Of a stretch of DNA of 19,532 nt, positions 7,741-14,104 are shown one piece after another; positions within the stretch are counted from its first letter, which is position 1, and every line of letters starts with the position of its first letter. Below the pieces are notes generated by a model. The model ran no database searches. It was not told the origin of the DNA and saw only the letters and a list, made by a program, of their open reading frames with translations. Origin of the DNA: Planctomycetota bacterium. GTDB lineage: Bacteria > Planctomycetota > Phycisphaerae > Sedimentisphaerales > Anaerobacaceae. The DNA lies in assembly GCA_023135255.1 (NCBI GenBank), contig JAGLTN010000322.1:1-19532 (forward strand), read 5' to 3'. The position numbers and the translations under genes were made by a program.

Positions 7741-7775
7741 CCCCCATATCCGACAATTTGCAATTATTTACCCCC
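7741..7775 (+). repeat. 35-bp intergenic repeat, copy 2
   Basis: Second copy of the element at 6432-6466. On the minus strand it ends 9 bases before the -35 box of the PEP-CTERM promoter, where an activator or UP-type site would lie. Confidence 0.7.
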
Positions 7776-7885
7776 AAATAAATCACCCCACTATCATTCC
7801 CGCCAAGGCACCGAATCTATTTTTAAATACCCTTCTACCACTTAAGCCAAACTAAAAATAATAATCACGGATAACTACCAATATA

Positions 7886-9595
7886 TCACCACCAATTTAT
7901 TTTGCTAACTTTTTCTAATAAGGGTATTGCAATTTCATTAAAACGGTTATAAGAATGATTAAACAATCCAGCTTTAATTGGAGGCCAGTTGTCTTTTTGA
8001 GCCTCTGCTTCTTCTAAGAGTTTGGCGTATAAGTTTTCTGTACTACGAGCACTTTTATATCCAAATCTGCCAAGAGGCCCTCGCTCTGAGTTTGTAATAT
8101 CAGCATATGCTAACATCAAAAACATCTCAAATCGGTCAAATAGCTTCTCATAGCTTTGACCCAAAAATAAGATTTCTTCTAACTGAGGTTGCAATAATTT
8201 AAAGATGTACTCGCTACGAGGAACATAATTTTTTTCATGTCCTGGAAAAATTTTAAAAACATCAAGTATCTCTGCCATAGCATCAGATATAGGCACTATG
8301 ATATTTGGTTGACTATAACGGTCTATTTGACAATCTACAGGAGTATTCATTACTATTGACAGGTTTTCATATCGTTTTGCTGCTATTGCTGATATACCGG
8401 CTACATACTCAAGCAGACATATTGGATACCATCTCATGTTTAGTAAAATAGTTTTTCCCGACTCAATTCCATTATTGTCAGTTAAACGTTTAAGTGTTTT
8501 TTCTAATAATGCTGCATGATTCACATCTCCCCAATATGCGAGTATGCAAAAGAATTGCATGAGTTTTTTTATGATATTTTCGTAAGCTTTAAATCTTTCA
8601 ATAATTTGTTCATTTGGTAATGGATTGACGTGTAAAGGCATTTTTTCTTTAGAAGTAAGATTCAAAAACTTTCTTACCTCTTGCATTGCTATATCGTGAA
8701 GTATTATCTTCTTTGAAGGGTCTGTAACATATTCTTTGATTTTGGTTGGGAAAGCATCTTCTAAAGTAATATCTGTTTGTGTTGAAGAAACCTCAATTAG
8801 TAAATCCTTATCCTCTTCTGATTCTGTTTCAAGTTCCTCAAGTGGGTTTTCTGTAAATATAAAATCTCCATCCCCTTCTATATATCCATAGTGAGGTGTT
8901 TGATGAGAGTGATCATCATTGCCGACTTTTTCATAAACATAGGACATAATTCCATTAGCAGTTATTACGCCATCATTTGCAGCAGCACCTCCTAAACCTT
9001 GAAGAAGATGACCTGTAAATATAGAATGATCAGGTAAGGGTCCTCCAGCATCTGCTACGGTTTCATCTGCTTTCCCAGCGGTAATTACCTGCCTTGAAAA
9101 TCTTTGGCACATATCTTTCAAAAATCTTTTACTACCTGTAGCAGGGGCTCGTGTAATTGCTAAACCACCATAACAAGCATCCATAATAAAAAGAATATGT
9201 TTAGCTTTTATGAGTTCTGCATTTCGTGTTAAATCATCCCACCGTATCAATGTAGAAGTTTCATTAGGTTTGGCATCAACTGGAAAAAGGAAGCCCACTT
9301 CGCCACGATTACCTGAAATAGTATGTCCATGCCCTGCGAAAAAGACGAATAGTTTATCATCTGGATTAGTTTTGTTTTGTGTGAAACCATGAAAAGTCTG
9401 CATTATATTATCTTTGGTTGCTTGTTCATCTTTTAAAAGAACTATATCTTCCTTGGCAAAATTGAACTTGTTTTCTATAATATCTACTACTCCTTGTGCG
9501 TCATTACAAGCATGTTTTAAAGGACTAACATGTTCATATTTATCGATTCCGATTATTAATGCTTTACGATTTTCATATTTAGGTTGATAAATCAT
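7886..9595 (-). CDS. Caspase-like protease (peptidase C14, prokaryotic metacaspase type) with a large C-terminal domain
   Basis: 569 residues from ATG 9595, which has GGAG six bases upstream; upstream in-frame ATGs at 9634 and 9607 lack such a site. The N-terminal C14 domain covers about residues 9-250. Seen: KALIIGIDKY (11-20), the catalytic His in FFAGHGH (His89), and the catalytic Cys in FIMDACYGG (Cys141), both in the expected order and setting. An acidic linker (LEELETESEEDKD) leads into about 300 residues that look helical and contain WYPICLLEYVAGISAIAAKRY, GPLGRFGYKS and WPPIKAGLFN. I do not know a named domain for this part, though similar stretches are, from memory, attached to other effector domains in bacteria. 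No signal peptide is seen, so the protein should be cytoplasmic. It has its own promoter and stands alone. A role in regulated cell death or phage defence is inference from the family. Confidence 0.85.
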   Translation of the reverse strand: MIYQPKYENRKALIIGIDKYEHVSPLKHACNDAQGVVDIIENKFNFAKEDIVLLKDEQATKDNIMQTFHGFTQNKTNPDDKLFVFFAGHGHTISGNRGEVGFLFPVDAKPNETSTLIRWDDLTRNAELIKAKHILFIMDACYGGLAITRAPATGSKRFLKDMCQRFSRQVITAGKADETVADAGGPLPDHSIFTGHLLQGLGGAAANDGVITANGIMSYVYEKVGNDDHSHQTPHYGYIEGDGDFIFTENPLEELETESEEDKDLLIEVSSTQTDITLEDAFPTKIKEYVTDPSKKIILHDIAMQEVRKFLNLTSKEKMPLHVNPLPNEQIIERFKAYENIIKKLMQFFCILAYWGDVNHAALLEKTLKRLTDNNGIESGKTILLNMRWYPICLLEYVAGISAIAAKRYENLSIVMNTPVDCQIDRYSQPNIIVPISDAMAEILDVFKIFPGHEKNYVPRSEYIFKLLQPQLEEILFLGQSYEKLFDRFEMFLMLAYADITNSERGPLGRFGYKSARSTENLYAKLLEEAEAQKDNWPPIKAGLFNHSYNRFNEIAIPLLEKVSKINWW

Positions 9596-9662
9596 TTTAA
9601 ACTCCATAAAAAACAATTCGTATGCGTCATTCAAGGTAATACACCAATTTCTAATCTCTGCT

Positions 9663-9690
9663 ATTATACACAGAACCGATAAAACAGCAA
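9663..9690 (-). promoter_or_regulatory. Promoter of the caspase-like gene
   Basis: On the minus strand: TTGCTG (9690-9685), a 16-base spacer, TATAAT (9668-9663). The -10 box is perfect. The leader to ATG 9595 would be about 60 bases. Confidence 0.6.
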
Positions 9691-9728
9691 TAGCTTATTT
9701 CTAAATTTATGTTTAATAAAACAGCCAT

Positions 9729-9743
9729 CCCGACAGAGTCGGG
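9729..9743 (-). terminator. Possible terminator after parB
   Basis: CCCGAC and GTCGGG arms of 6 bp around a 3-base loop, about 35 bases past the parB stop. On the minus strand it is followed after a few bases by TGTTTTATT, which is a weak T-tract. Confidence 0.45.
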
Positions 9744-9778
9744 GTTTCTTAGTTTTGCATTTTTAGTTTTAAATTATA

Positions 9779-10777
9779 TTACACTTCCTCGATAGTGTTT
9801 AGGCCTAAGCGTTCGGTTATTCTTTCGAATTCTCTTAGTGAATAAAATTCGATTGTGATCTTGCCCCTTTGGCCGCTCTTGCGGGTATCTATCGCTACGC
9901 GTGTGCCAAGCTGGCTGGAAAGTGTGTTTTCCAGGTCTAATATATGTGGAGCTTTCTGTCTGGGTTTTTGTTTCTGTTGGCCGGTCTCTGTTAAATTTTG
10001 GCGAACAAGCTTTTCAACTTCGCGCACGCTAAGTCGCCCTGCCATCGCGCGATTAGCGAGTTTGCGTTTCAAGTCGTCATTGGGAAGTGCCAATATCGCG
10101 CGTGCGTGCCCCATTGCCAGCGTCCCTTCAGTCAGCATTTGTTGTATCTCACCAGGCAGATCCAAAAGCCTTAAGTAGTTAGTGACAACCGAACGGTTCT
10201 CGCCAAGCCTCTGCCCTGCTTCTGCGTGAGTAAGAGAAAAAGTTTTTACATAATTTTGATACGCTTTCGCCCTTTCTATCGGGTTAAGGTTCGTGCGGTG
10301 AATATTTTCCACCAAAGCCAACTCAAGCATCTGCTCATCGGTCGCTTGTCTTACTATTGCGGGTATCTTTTCCAGCCCAGCTAATTGTGAAGCTCTGAAC
10401 CGCCGCTCCCCTGCTATTAATTGGTACCCTTCCTCGAAAGGCCGAACAATAATAGGCTGAACAACACCGTTAGCCCTGATCGAGTCTGCCAGTTCCTCTA
10501 ATTCATTTTCATTCCAGACTGTCCTGGGCTGATACGGATTCGCCACTATCAAATCAAGCGGCATCGCCCGCAATGATTCGCGTAACTCCTTATCCTCAGG
10601 GAACTTAGGTCTATTGTCGCCGGTCTTTGCATCTTTATTGGCTGCAGGTATCTCTACTACCGGGGCCGTGACTTGCTGCGGGATAGGCAGCTCAATAGAT
10701 TCAGAAGTTAAAGGACCCAAAAGAGACCGTAACCCCCTGCCGAGATGTTTGACTTTTTCTTTTTTCTTAGCTGTCAT
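9779..10777 (-). CDS. parB: ParB/Spo0J-family chromosome partition protein
   Basis: 332 residues. ParB proteins bind parS, hydrolyse CTP, slide on DNA and, with ParA, move new origins apart and load condensin. Seen: the N-terminal ParA-contacting motif LGRGLRSLLG (12-21), NPYQPR (80-85), the CTP-binding GERRFR box (123-128), ENIHRTNLNPIE (157-168), a helix-turn-helix region near 180-220 (AEAGQRLGENRSVVTNYLRLL), and a C-terminal dimerisation segment. The length is slightly above the family norm because of a 45-residue linker after the ParA motif. AAGGAG lies 7 bases before ATG 10777. No parA lies beside it: upstream is a gene-free region with two parS-like sites. The sites at 10935 and 11257 are therefore likely its own targets. 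Confidence 0.95.
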   Translation of the reverse strand: MTAKKKEKVKHLGRGLRSLLGPLTSESIELPIPQQVTAPVVEIPAANKDAKTGDNRPKFPEDKELRESLRAMPLDLIVANPYQPRTVWNENELEELADSIRANGVVQPIIVRPFEEGYQLIAGERRFRASQLAGLEKIPAIVRQATDEQMLELALVENIHRTNLNPIERAKAYQNYVKTFSLTHAEAGQRLGENRSVVTNYLRLLDLPGEIQQMLTEGTLAMGHARAILALPNDDLKRKLANRAMAGRLSVREVEKLVRQNLTETGQQKQKPRQKAPHILDLENTLSSQLGTRVAIDTRKSGQRGKITIEFYSLREFERITERLGLNTIEEV

Positions 10778-10860
10778 ATTTTTGCTCCTTCAATTATTTC
10801 CTAAGCTGCTGCTGATCTTAGCCGGCAGTCATTGTCTGCTTATTCAGCTTTTAAATTTTC

Positions 10861-10934
10861 GATAAAATCACTTTATGTTTTATAATTTAAAATATTTATT
10901 TTTTCCAGTTTTAATTTTTTATTTTTTAAAAAAA
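10861..10934. other. AT-rich tract, possible DNA unwinding element
   Basis: My hand count gives 7 G or C in 74 bases. It lies directly beside the first parS-like site and upstream of parB. It could also simply be promoter-region DNA for parB. Confidence 0.4.
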
Positions 10935-10950
10935 TGTTCCACGTGAAACA
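10935..10950. promoter_or_regulatory. parS-like ParB-binding site 1
   Basis: TGTTCCACGTGAAACA differs from the canonical 16-bp parS palindrome TGTTTCACGTGAAACA at one base. It lies 158 bases upstream of parB. Confidence 0.85.
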
Positions 10951-11085
10951 TTGACGAAATTTTCATTGTAAGACAATTTGGTTTTTGGTTCAAAAACGTT
11001 TCTTTTTTTCGTTATTTTTTGATCGCTGCTGGAGGTGTTTTTGGGTGGTTTCCGGAACCTGCGAGAGTTGTTCCCAATAGCTCAT

Positions 11086-11094
11086 TTATCCACA
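11086..11094 (+). promoter_or_regulatory. DnaA box
   Basis: TTATCCACA is an exact match to the strict DnaA-binding 9-mer. It lies between the two parS-like sites. Confidence 0.6.
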
Positions 11095-11256
11095 AAGTTG
11101 CCAAACACCCCTCAAAAAGGGCTGATTTAAGCGGTTTTACACCAAAAATCTGTTAGGAAGGGCAGTTATAAGCTATTCGGACAATCCATAGCGGAGGTTA
11201 AAAAACGTCTAAAAACAGGGTGAAATGGGAAATTAAAAAATGCGTTTTTTGAGGGA

Positions 11257-11272
11257 TGTTTCATGTGAAACA
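11257..11272. promoter_or_regulatory. parS-like ParB-binding site 2
   Basis: TGTTTCATGTGAAACA differs from canonical parS at one base, in the central CG step. The two sites are 322 bases apart. Confidence 0.8.
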
Positions 11273-11527
11273 ATGTGAAAAGCAGAAAAGAATTGAAATT
11301 CATATTTTAAAAAAATCAAAAACAAAGCAGGGGGGTACCATTCATGGTAATAAATTTCCGCGAATAAATCCATAACTTCTTATCTTTGAGTTATTTACCC
11401 GCGAATAAACGGGAAAATTTAATTGGGATCAGTATAGTAAAGCAAGTCGATAAAAAAAAGAGTTTGTTTGGTGCTTTTAGCTGATTTGAAGAGACTTTGA
11501 GTAAAAAAAAGTAATGCAGGATCGATA

Positions 11528-11536
11528 TGTGGATAT
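11528..11536 (-). promoter_or_regulatory. Relaxed DnaA box
   Basis: The minus strand reads ATATCCACA, one mismatch from TTATCCACA. On its own it could be chance. Confidence 0.3.
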
Positions 11537-11641
11537 AGAGGCGTGTTAGTGTCGCCTATGGGCTTATTGGAAAGTTAACGTAAGTGGTTTATTTACAGCA
11601 GGTTAGGGCTATTGGTGTTGGGTTTTGATTTATTTGTTGTG

Positions 11642-12292
11642 CTACAAGGTAAGGAAATCTGCGAGGCAGTTCAAGACAGTGACGTTGCAGGTGAGGAGTT
11701 TTTCTTTTGGCTGGTGGCCGTCAGCTATCAGGATGCAGTCGGTGTTTATTGCGCGAGCGACTTGGAAATCGTGGGTGGTGTCGCCAATAAAGAGGGTTTT
11801 ATCGGACTTGATGGTGGATTTTTCGAGGAATTGTTTGGCTGCGCCGACTTTGCCGTGGGCGTAATCGTCTGTCAGGCCTACGATGTGGGTGAAGTAGTTG
11901 GTTAGTTTGAAATGGGCGACAACTTCTTCGAGTCTGAATTGGTTGTAGGCGGAGAGGATCGATTGGGTGAAGTTTTTGGATTTGAAGTACTGCAGGGTTT
12001 TTGCTGCGTTTGGCTGGAGAGGGCAGCTGAATCGGTGGGTTTCGTATTGGTTTATGAATTCGGCGGCGATGTCGTCGAAGGATTCTTTTGAGAAGTCAAA
12101 GCCTACTTTTTTATAGTAATCTATTACAGGGAAGTCGAACTCGTCTTTATATTGCTGGGCGGTGACGGCGGGGAGGTTTCGGGCTTTTAGCATTGAGTTT
12201 AGTATTTCGACGCAGAGGCGGGTGTCTTTTACTAATGTGCCGTTCCAGTCCCAGATTATGTGGGTGTATTTTTTCAATATTGATTCTGCCAT
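11642..12292 (-). CDS. HAD-superfamily hydrolase (phosphoglycolate phosphatase-like, subfamily IA)
   Basis: 216 residues. Motif I is DWNGTL (15-20), with nucleophile Asp15. Motif II is ILSAY (Ser114), motif III is HGK (Lys148), and motif IV is FIGDTTHDF with Asp171 and Asp175. A helical cap lies between motifs I and II. The usual second Asp of motif I (DxD) is Asn17, as in a known DWNGTL branch of the family, which may change the general-acid step. The substrate is unknown; a small phosphorylated metabolite is likely. It is the only gene just right of the proposed origin that runs back toward it. GGAA lies about 7 bases before ATG 12292. No clear terminator follows. Confidence 0.85.
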   Translation of the reverse strand: MAESILKKYTHIIWDWNGTLVKDTRLCVEILNSMLKARNLPAVTAQQYKDEFDFPVIDYYKKVGFDFSKESFDDIAAEFINQYETHRFSCPLQPNAAKTLQYFKSKNFTQSILSAYNQFRLEEVVAHFKLTNYFTHIVGLTDDYAHGKVGAAKQFLEKSTIKSDKTLFIGDTTHDFQVARAINTDCILIADGHQPKEKLLTCNVTVLNCLADFLTL

Positions 12293-12414
12293 TTTCGGTT
12301 TCCGTTAGAGATAATCTGGTTATTATAGCAATGAAAATGGGCTTATGGAAGCTGGAAAGGGGGGAGTGGTTTTGAACGTTGCTGAAATTGGGGGATTTTA
12401 TTTCGTAATCGACC

Positions 12415-12516
12415 GTAGAAATTCCGATTCCGACGAGTTTTTTTGGGGACCCATTCTCATCGGAATTACTACTCGGTTTTTAGATTGTGTTTATTTTGGT
12501 TGGGGATATAATTACT
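12415..12516 (+). repeat. 102-bp promoter-bearing repeat, copy 1
   Basis: It is about 88% identical to 13977-14078 in the same orientation. An inverted repeat frames the first half: GTAGAAATTCCGA (12415-12427) against TCGGAATTACTAC (12460-12472), with one mismatch. The loop between the arms differs most between copies. The last part carries a promoter. It lies between the HAD gene and the lipoprotein gene. Confidence 0.8.
12485..12512 (+). promoter_or_regulatory. Promoter inside repeat copy 1
   Basis: TTGTGT (12485-12490), 16-base spacer, TATAAT (12507-12512). It would start transcription near 12519, about 145 bases before the lipoprotein gene and ahead of the small leader frame at 12607. 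Confidence 0.55.
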
Positions 12517-12606
12517 TATGAATTGTGTTTTTTAGGAAGCTGGTGTTACAGGTGAGAGGTTTTTTCGATGTGTTTAAATGATGTTTCGGCAGATAAGGGT
12601 TTTTGA

Positions 12607-12663
12607 ATGCGTGACGAAAACAAGGGAATAGTACGGATAAGCAAGGAATTCAGGAGAGTATAG
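12607..12663 (+). CDS. Possible 18-codon leader peptide abutting the lipoprotein gene
   Basis: The frame encodes MRDENKGIVRISKEFRRV and ends TAG at 12661-12663; the next base begins the lipoprotein ATG. AAGGG sits 7 bases before its ATG, a good ribosome site. The peptide is basic and unlike known attenuator peptides. Its translation would place a terminating ribosome on the downstream start. It may also be chance. Confidence 0.35.
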   Translation: MRDENKGIVRISKEFRRV

Positions 12664-13755
12664 ATGCGAGATTTCAAAAAAGTTTTCTTAAGGGTGCTAT
12701 TTTTTGTTGTGGTGGGGGCGATGGTTTTTTCTTTAGGAGGTTGCGGAGGAGCTTTTAAAAAATCTAAGCCTATGCCGAGTTATTGCCGAACTGAATTGAC
12801 GTTTTTATTGCCACAGCCTTATAGCCGAGTTTATGTTGAGATCGACAGGATCGAGGGAGTTGATTTGCCAGAGGGTGCGCTTGAAGACCTGGAAATATTT
12901 TTGAATAAATACTGTTTAAAACCCGATGGAATTGAACTTGTGCGTGATGATGTAATACCTGAATCTGAGTATAAAGGTCGGTCGGCTGGTATCGTTGCGA
13001 ATTTATTTATCGATGGGCCTTCATGTCGTGTGGATGACGGCAAAACGGCTTATATGTATATTCTTGTTTATGATTCGAAGAAAATGGGACGGCAAAGGTG
13101 TCTGAAGGCTCATGTCAGTTTTCCATATTCATGTATGATCTATTATGATATTAATTCTTTTCGTTTATTGAAAAATCATATTGGCAGAAATGTATTGCTG
13201 CATGAAGCAAGCCATGTGCTTGGGTTGTGTAAGAATACTGAGCATGGCGATGGTGCTCACTGTTTTAAAAAGGGATGTCTGATATATCCGACAGTTAGTG
13301 CGAAATTTTTTAAGGTGTTGTTTGGTAAACCTGCGAAAAAGCTGGAATTGTGTGATGATTGCCAGAGAGATATTGCAATGCTACAGGCTGAGAATCGGGC
13401 TTGTAAGATGAGTTTTAATGGGCCTTTTCTGGTTCGGCAAGAAGATGGATACTGGATTGCGTGTTTGCCTGTTTGTGATTTGATTTCTATTTCAGGAGCT
13501 GACAGGTTCGATTGGCGTCAAATGCTGGCTAAAATGAAACAAACAGTAAAAAATAACGAGGATTTTTTGCGGGAAAATCCGAATGCAAAGTGTTGTGAAT
13601 TTACGCTTAATGAGACAGGAGAATCGGCTGAGGAGAAAAAGAAGATGCTGCTAAAGCTTAAATGTATCAGTAAAGACCCAGCGCCAATTGTGGGCAAGTA
13701 TGTTGAAGATGCGATCAGGGAATTGGAGGCAGAGCTAGTTGAGAAACCTCAATAA
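12664..13755 (+). CDS. Lipoprotein with archaemetzincin-like zinc protease motif
   Basis: 363 residues. It has a lipoprotein signal peptide with lipobox LGGC (Cys27), so it should be lipid-anchored outside the cytoplasmic membrane. The core has HEASHVLGL (His180, Glu181, His184), a gluzincin/metzincin-type zinc site. About ten residues later comes AHC-FKKG-C (His199, Cys200, Cys205), and then CDDC (230-233). This order matches the archaemetzincin pattern (HExxHxxGxxxC-x4-C ... CxxC) with an insertion before the third zinc ligand, and Ile where a Met-turn is expected. The C-terminal third is charged and helical with more cysteines. AGGAGA precedes ATG 12664 by 6 bases. Activity is plausible because all catalytic residues can be assigned, but the insertion leaves the third ligand (His194 or His199) open. 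Substrate unknown. Confidence 0.75.
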   Translation: MRDFKKVFLRVLFFVVVGAMVFSLGGCGGAFKKSKPMPSYCRTELTFLLPQPYSRVYVEIDRIEGVDLPEGALEDLEIFLNKYCLKPDGIELVRDDVIPESEYKGRSAGIVANLFIDGPSCRVDDGKTAYMYILVYDSKKMGRQRCLKAHVSFPYSCMIYYDINSFRLLKNHIGRNVLLHEASHVLGLCKNTEHGDGAHCFKKGCLIYPTVSAKFFKVLFGKPAKKLELCDDCQRDIAMLQAENRACKMSFNGPFLVRQEDGYWIACLPVCDLISISGADRFDWRQMLAKMKQTVKNNEDFLRENPNAKCCEFTLNETGESAEEKKKMLLKLKCISKDPAPIVGKYVEDAIRELEAELVEKPQ

Positions 13756-13976
13756 TCATTGGTGGATAAATTGAATCTGGATAAAAGATTGAACCATGAA
13801 TTGACGTCATTTTTACGGAGGAAAAAAGAGATATTACGCGGCGGGTCGGCAATCTTCGATGGGTTTTTGTCTGGGTTGGTGGTTTTACCATGAACCCCGA
13901 TGTGCATCGGGACCGAGGGGCGTGAAGAAAAGATAAGAGAAAATGGAATTGGGAGTAATTAATTTTGTATTTGGCT
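13756..13976. other. Spacer after the lipoprotein gene
   Basis: No gene. It has a perfect hairpin CCCGATG-TG-CATCGGG at 13896-13911 without a T-tract. With the following repeat and promoter it makes up the 349-base gap before the sugar porter. Confidence 0.5.
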
Positions 13977-14078
13977 GTAGTAATTCCGACTCCGACGAGC
14001 TTGTGCAATAGCCCATTCTCATCGGAATTACTACTCGGTTTTTAGATTGAGTTTATTTTGGTTGGGGATATAATTATT
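13977..14078 (+). repeat. 102-bp promoter-bearing repeat, copy 2
   Basis: The arms GTAGTAATTCCGA (13977-13989) and TCGGAATTACTAC (14022-14034) are perfectly complementary over 13 bp. The 66 bases from the loop end to the repeat end differ from copy 1 at only one position. Confidence 0.8.
14047..14074 (+). promoter_or_regulatory. Promoter inside repeat copy 2, driving the sugar porter
   Basis: TTGAGT (14047-14052), 16-base spacer, TATAAT (14069-14074). Transcription would start near 14081, about 24 bases before the porter's ATG. Confidence 0.65.
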
Positions 14079-14104
14079 TTTCGGTTTGGTATTGGTAATG
14101 TTAT

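Larger units (their letters stand above)
7555..7885. other. Intergenic region between the caspase-like and PEP-CTERM genes
   Basis: It holds the PEP-CTERM leader and promoter, the 35-bp repeat, and an AT-rich tail after the caspase-like stop. I found no terminator and no further gene. Confidence 0.6.
10778..11641. other. Gene-free region, candidate replication origin/centromere (oriC-parS)
   Basis: 864 bases with no supportable gene. It holds two parS-like palindromes, one perfect and one near-perfect DnaA box, and a very AT-rich tract at 10861-10934. Other structure includes a TACCAT/ATGGTA inverted repeat at 11336-11349, AAAAAA-TGCG-TTTTTT near 11235, and two copies of CCGCGAATAAA-type sequence near 11358 and 11399. 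The + strand is C-rich to the left and G-rich to the right, and genes mostly point away on both sides. These are the expected signs of a bidirectional origin. The dnaA gene itself is not in the window. Confidence 0.55.

Noticed and set aside
7886..10777. Caspase-like gene and parB as one functional system
   Set aside because: The caspase-like gene has its own promoter, and a likely terminator separates the two. Adjacency near the origin is the simpler reading.
11612..11905. 97-residue + strand frame beside the proposed origin
   Set aside because: Antisense to the C-terminal part of the HAD gene, which has all four HAD motifs.
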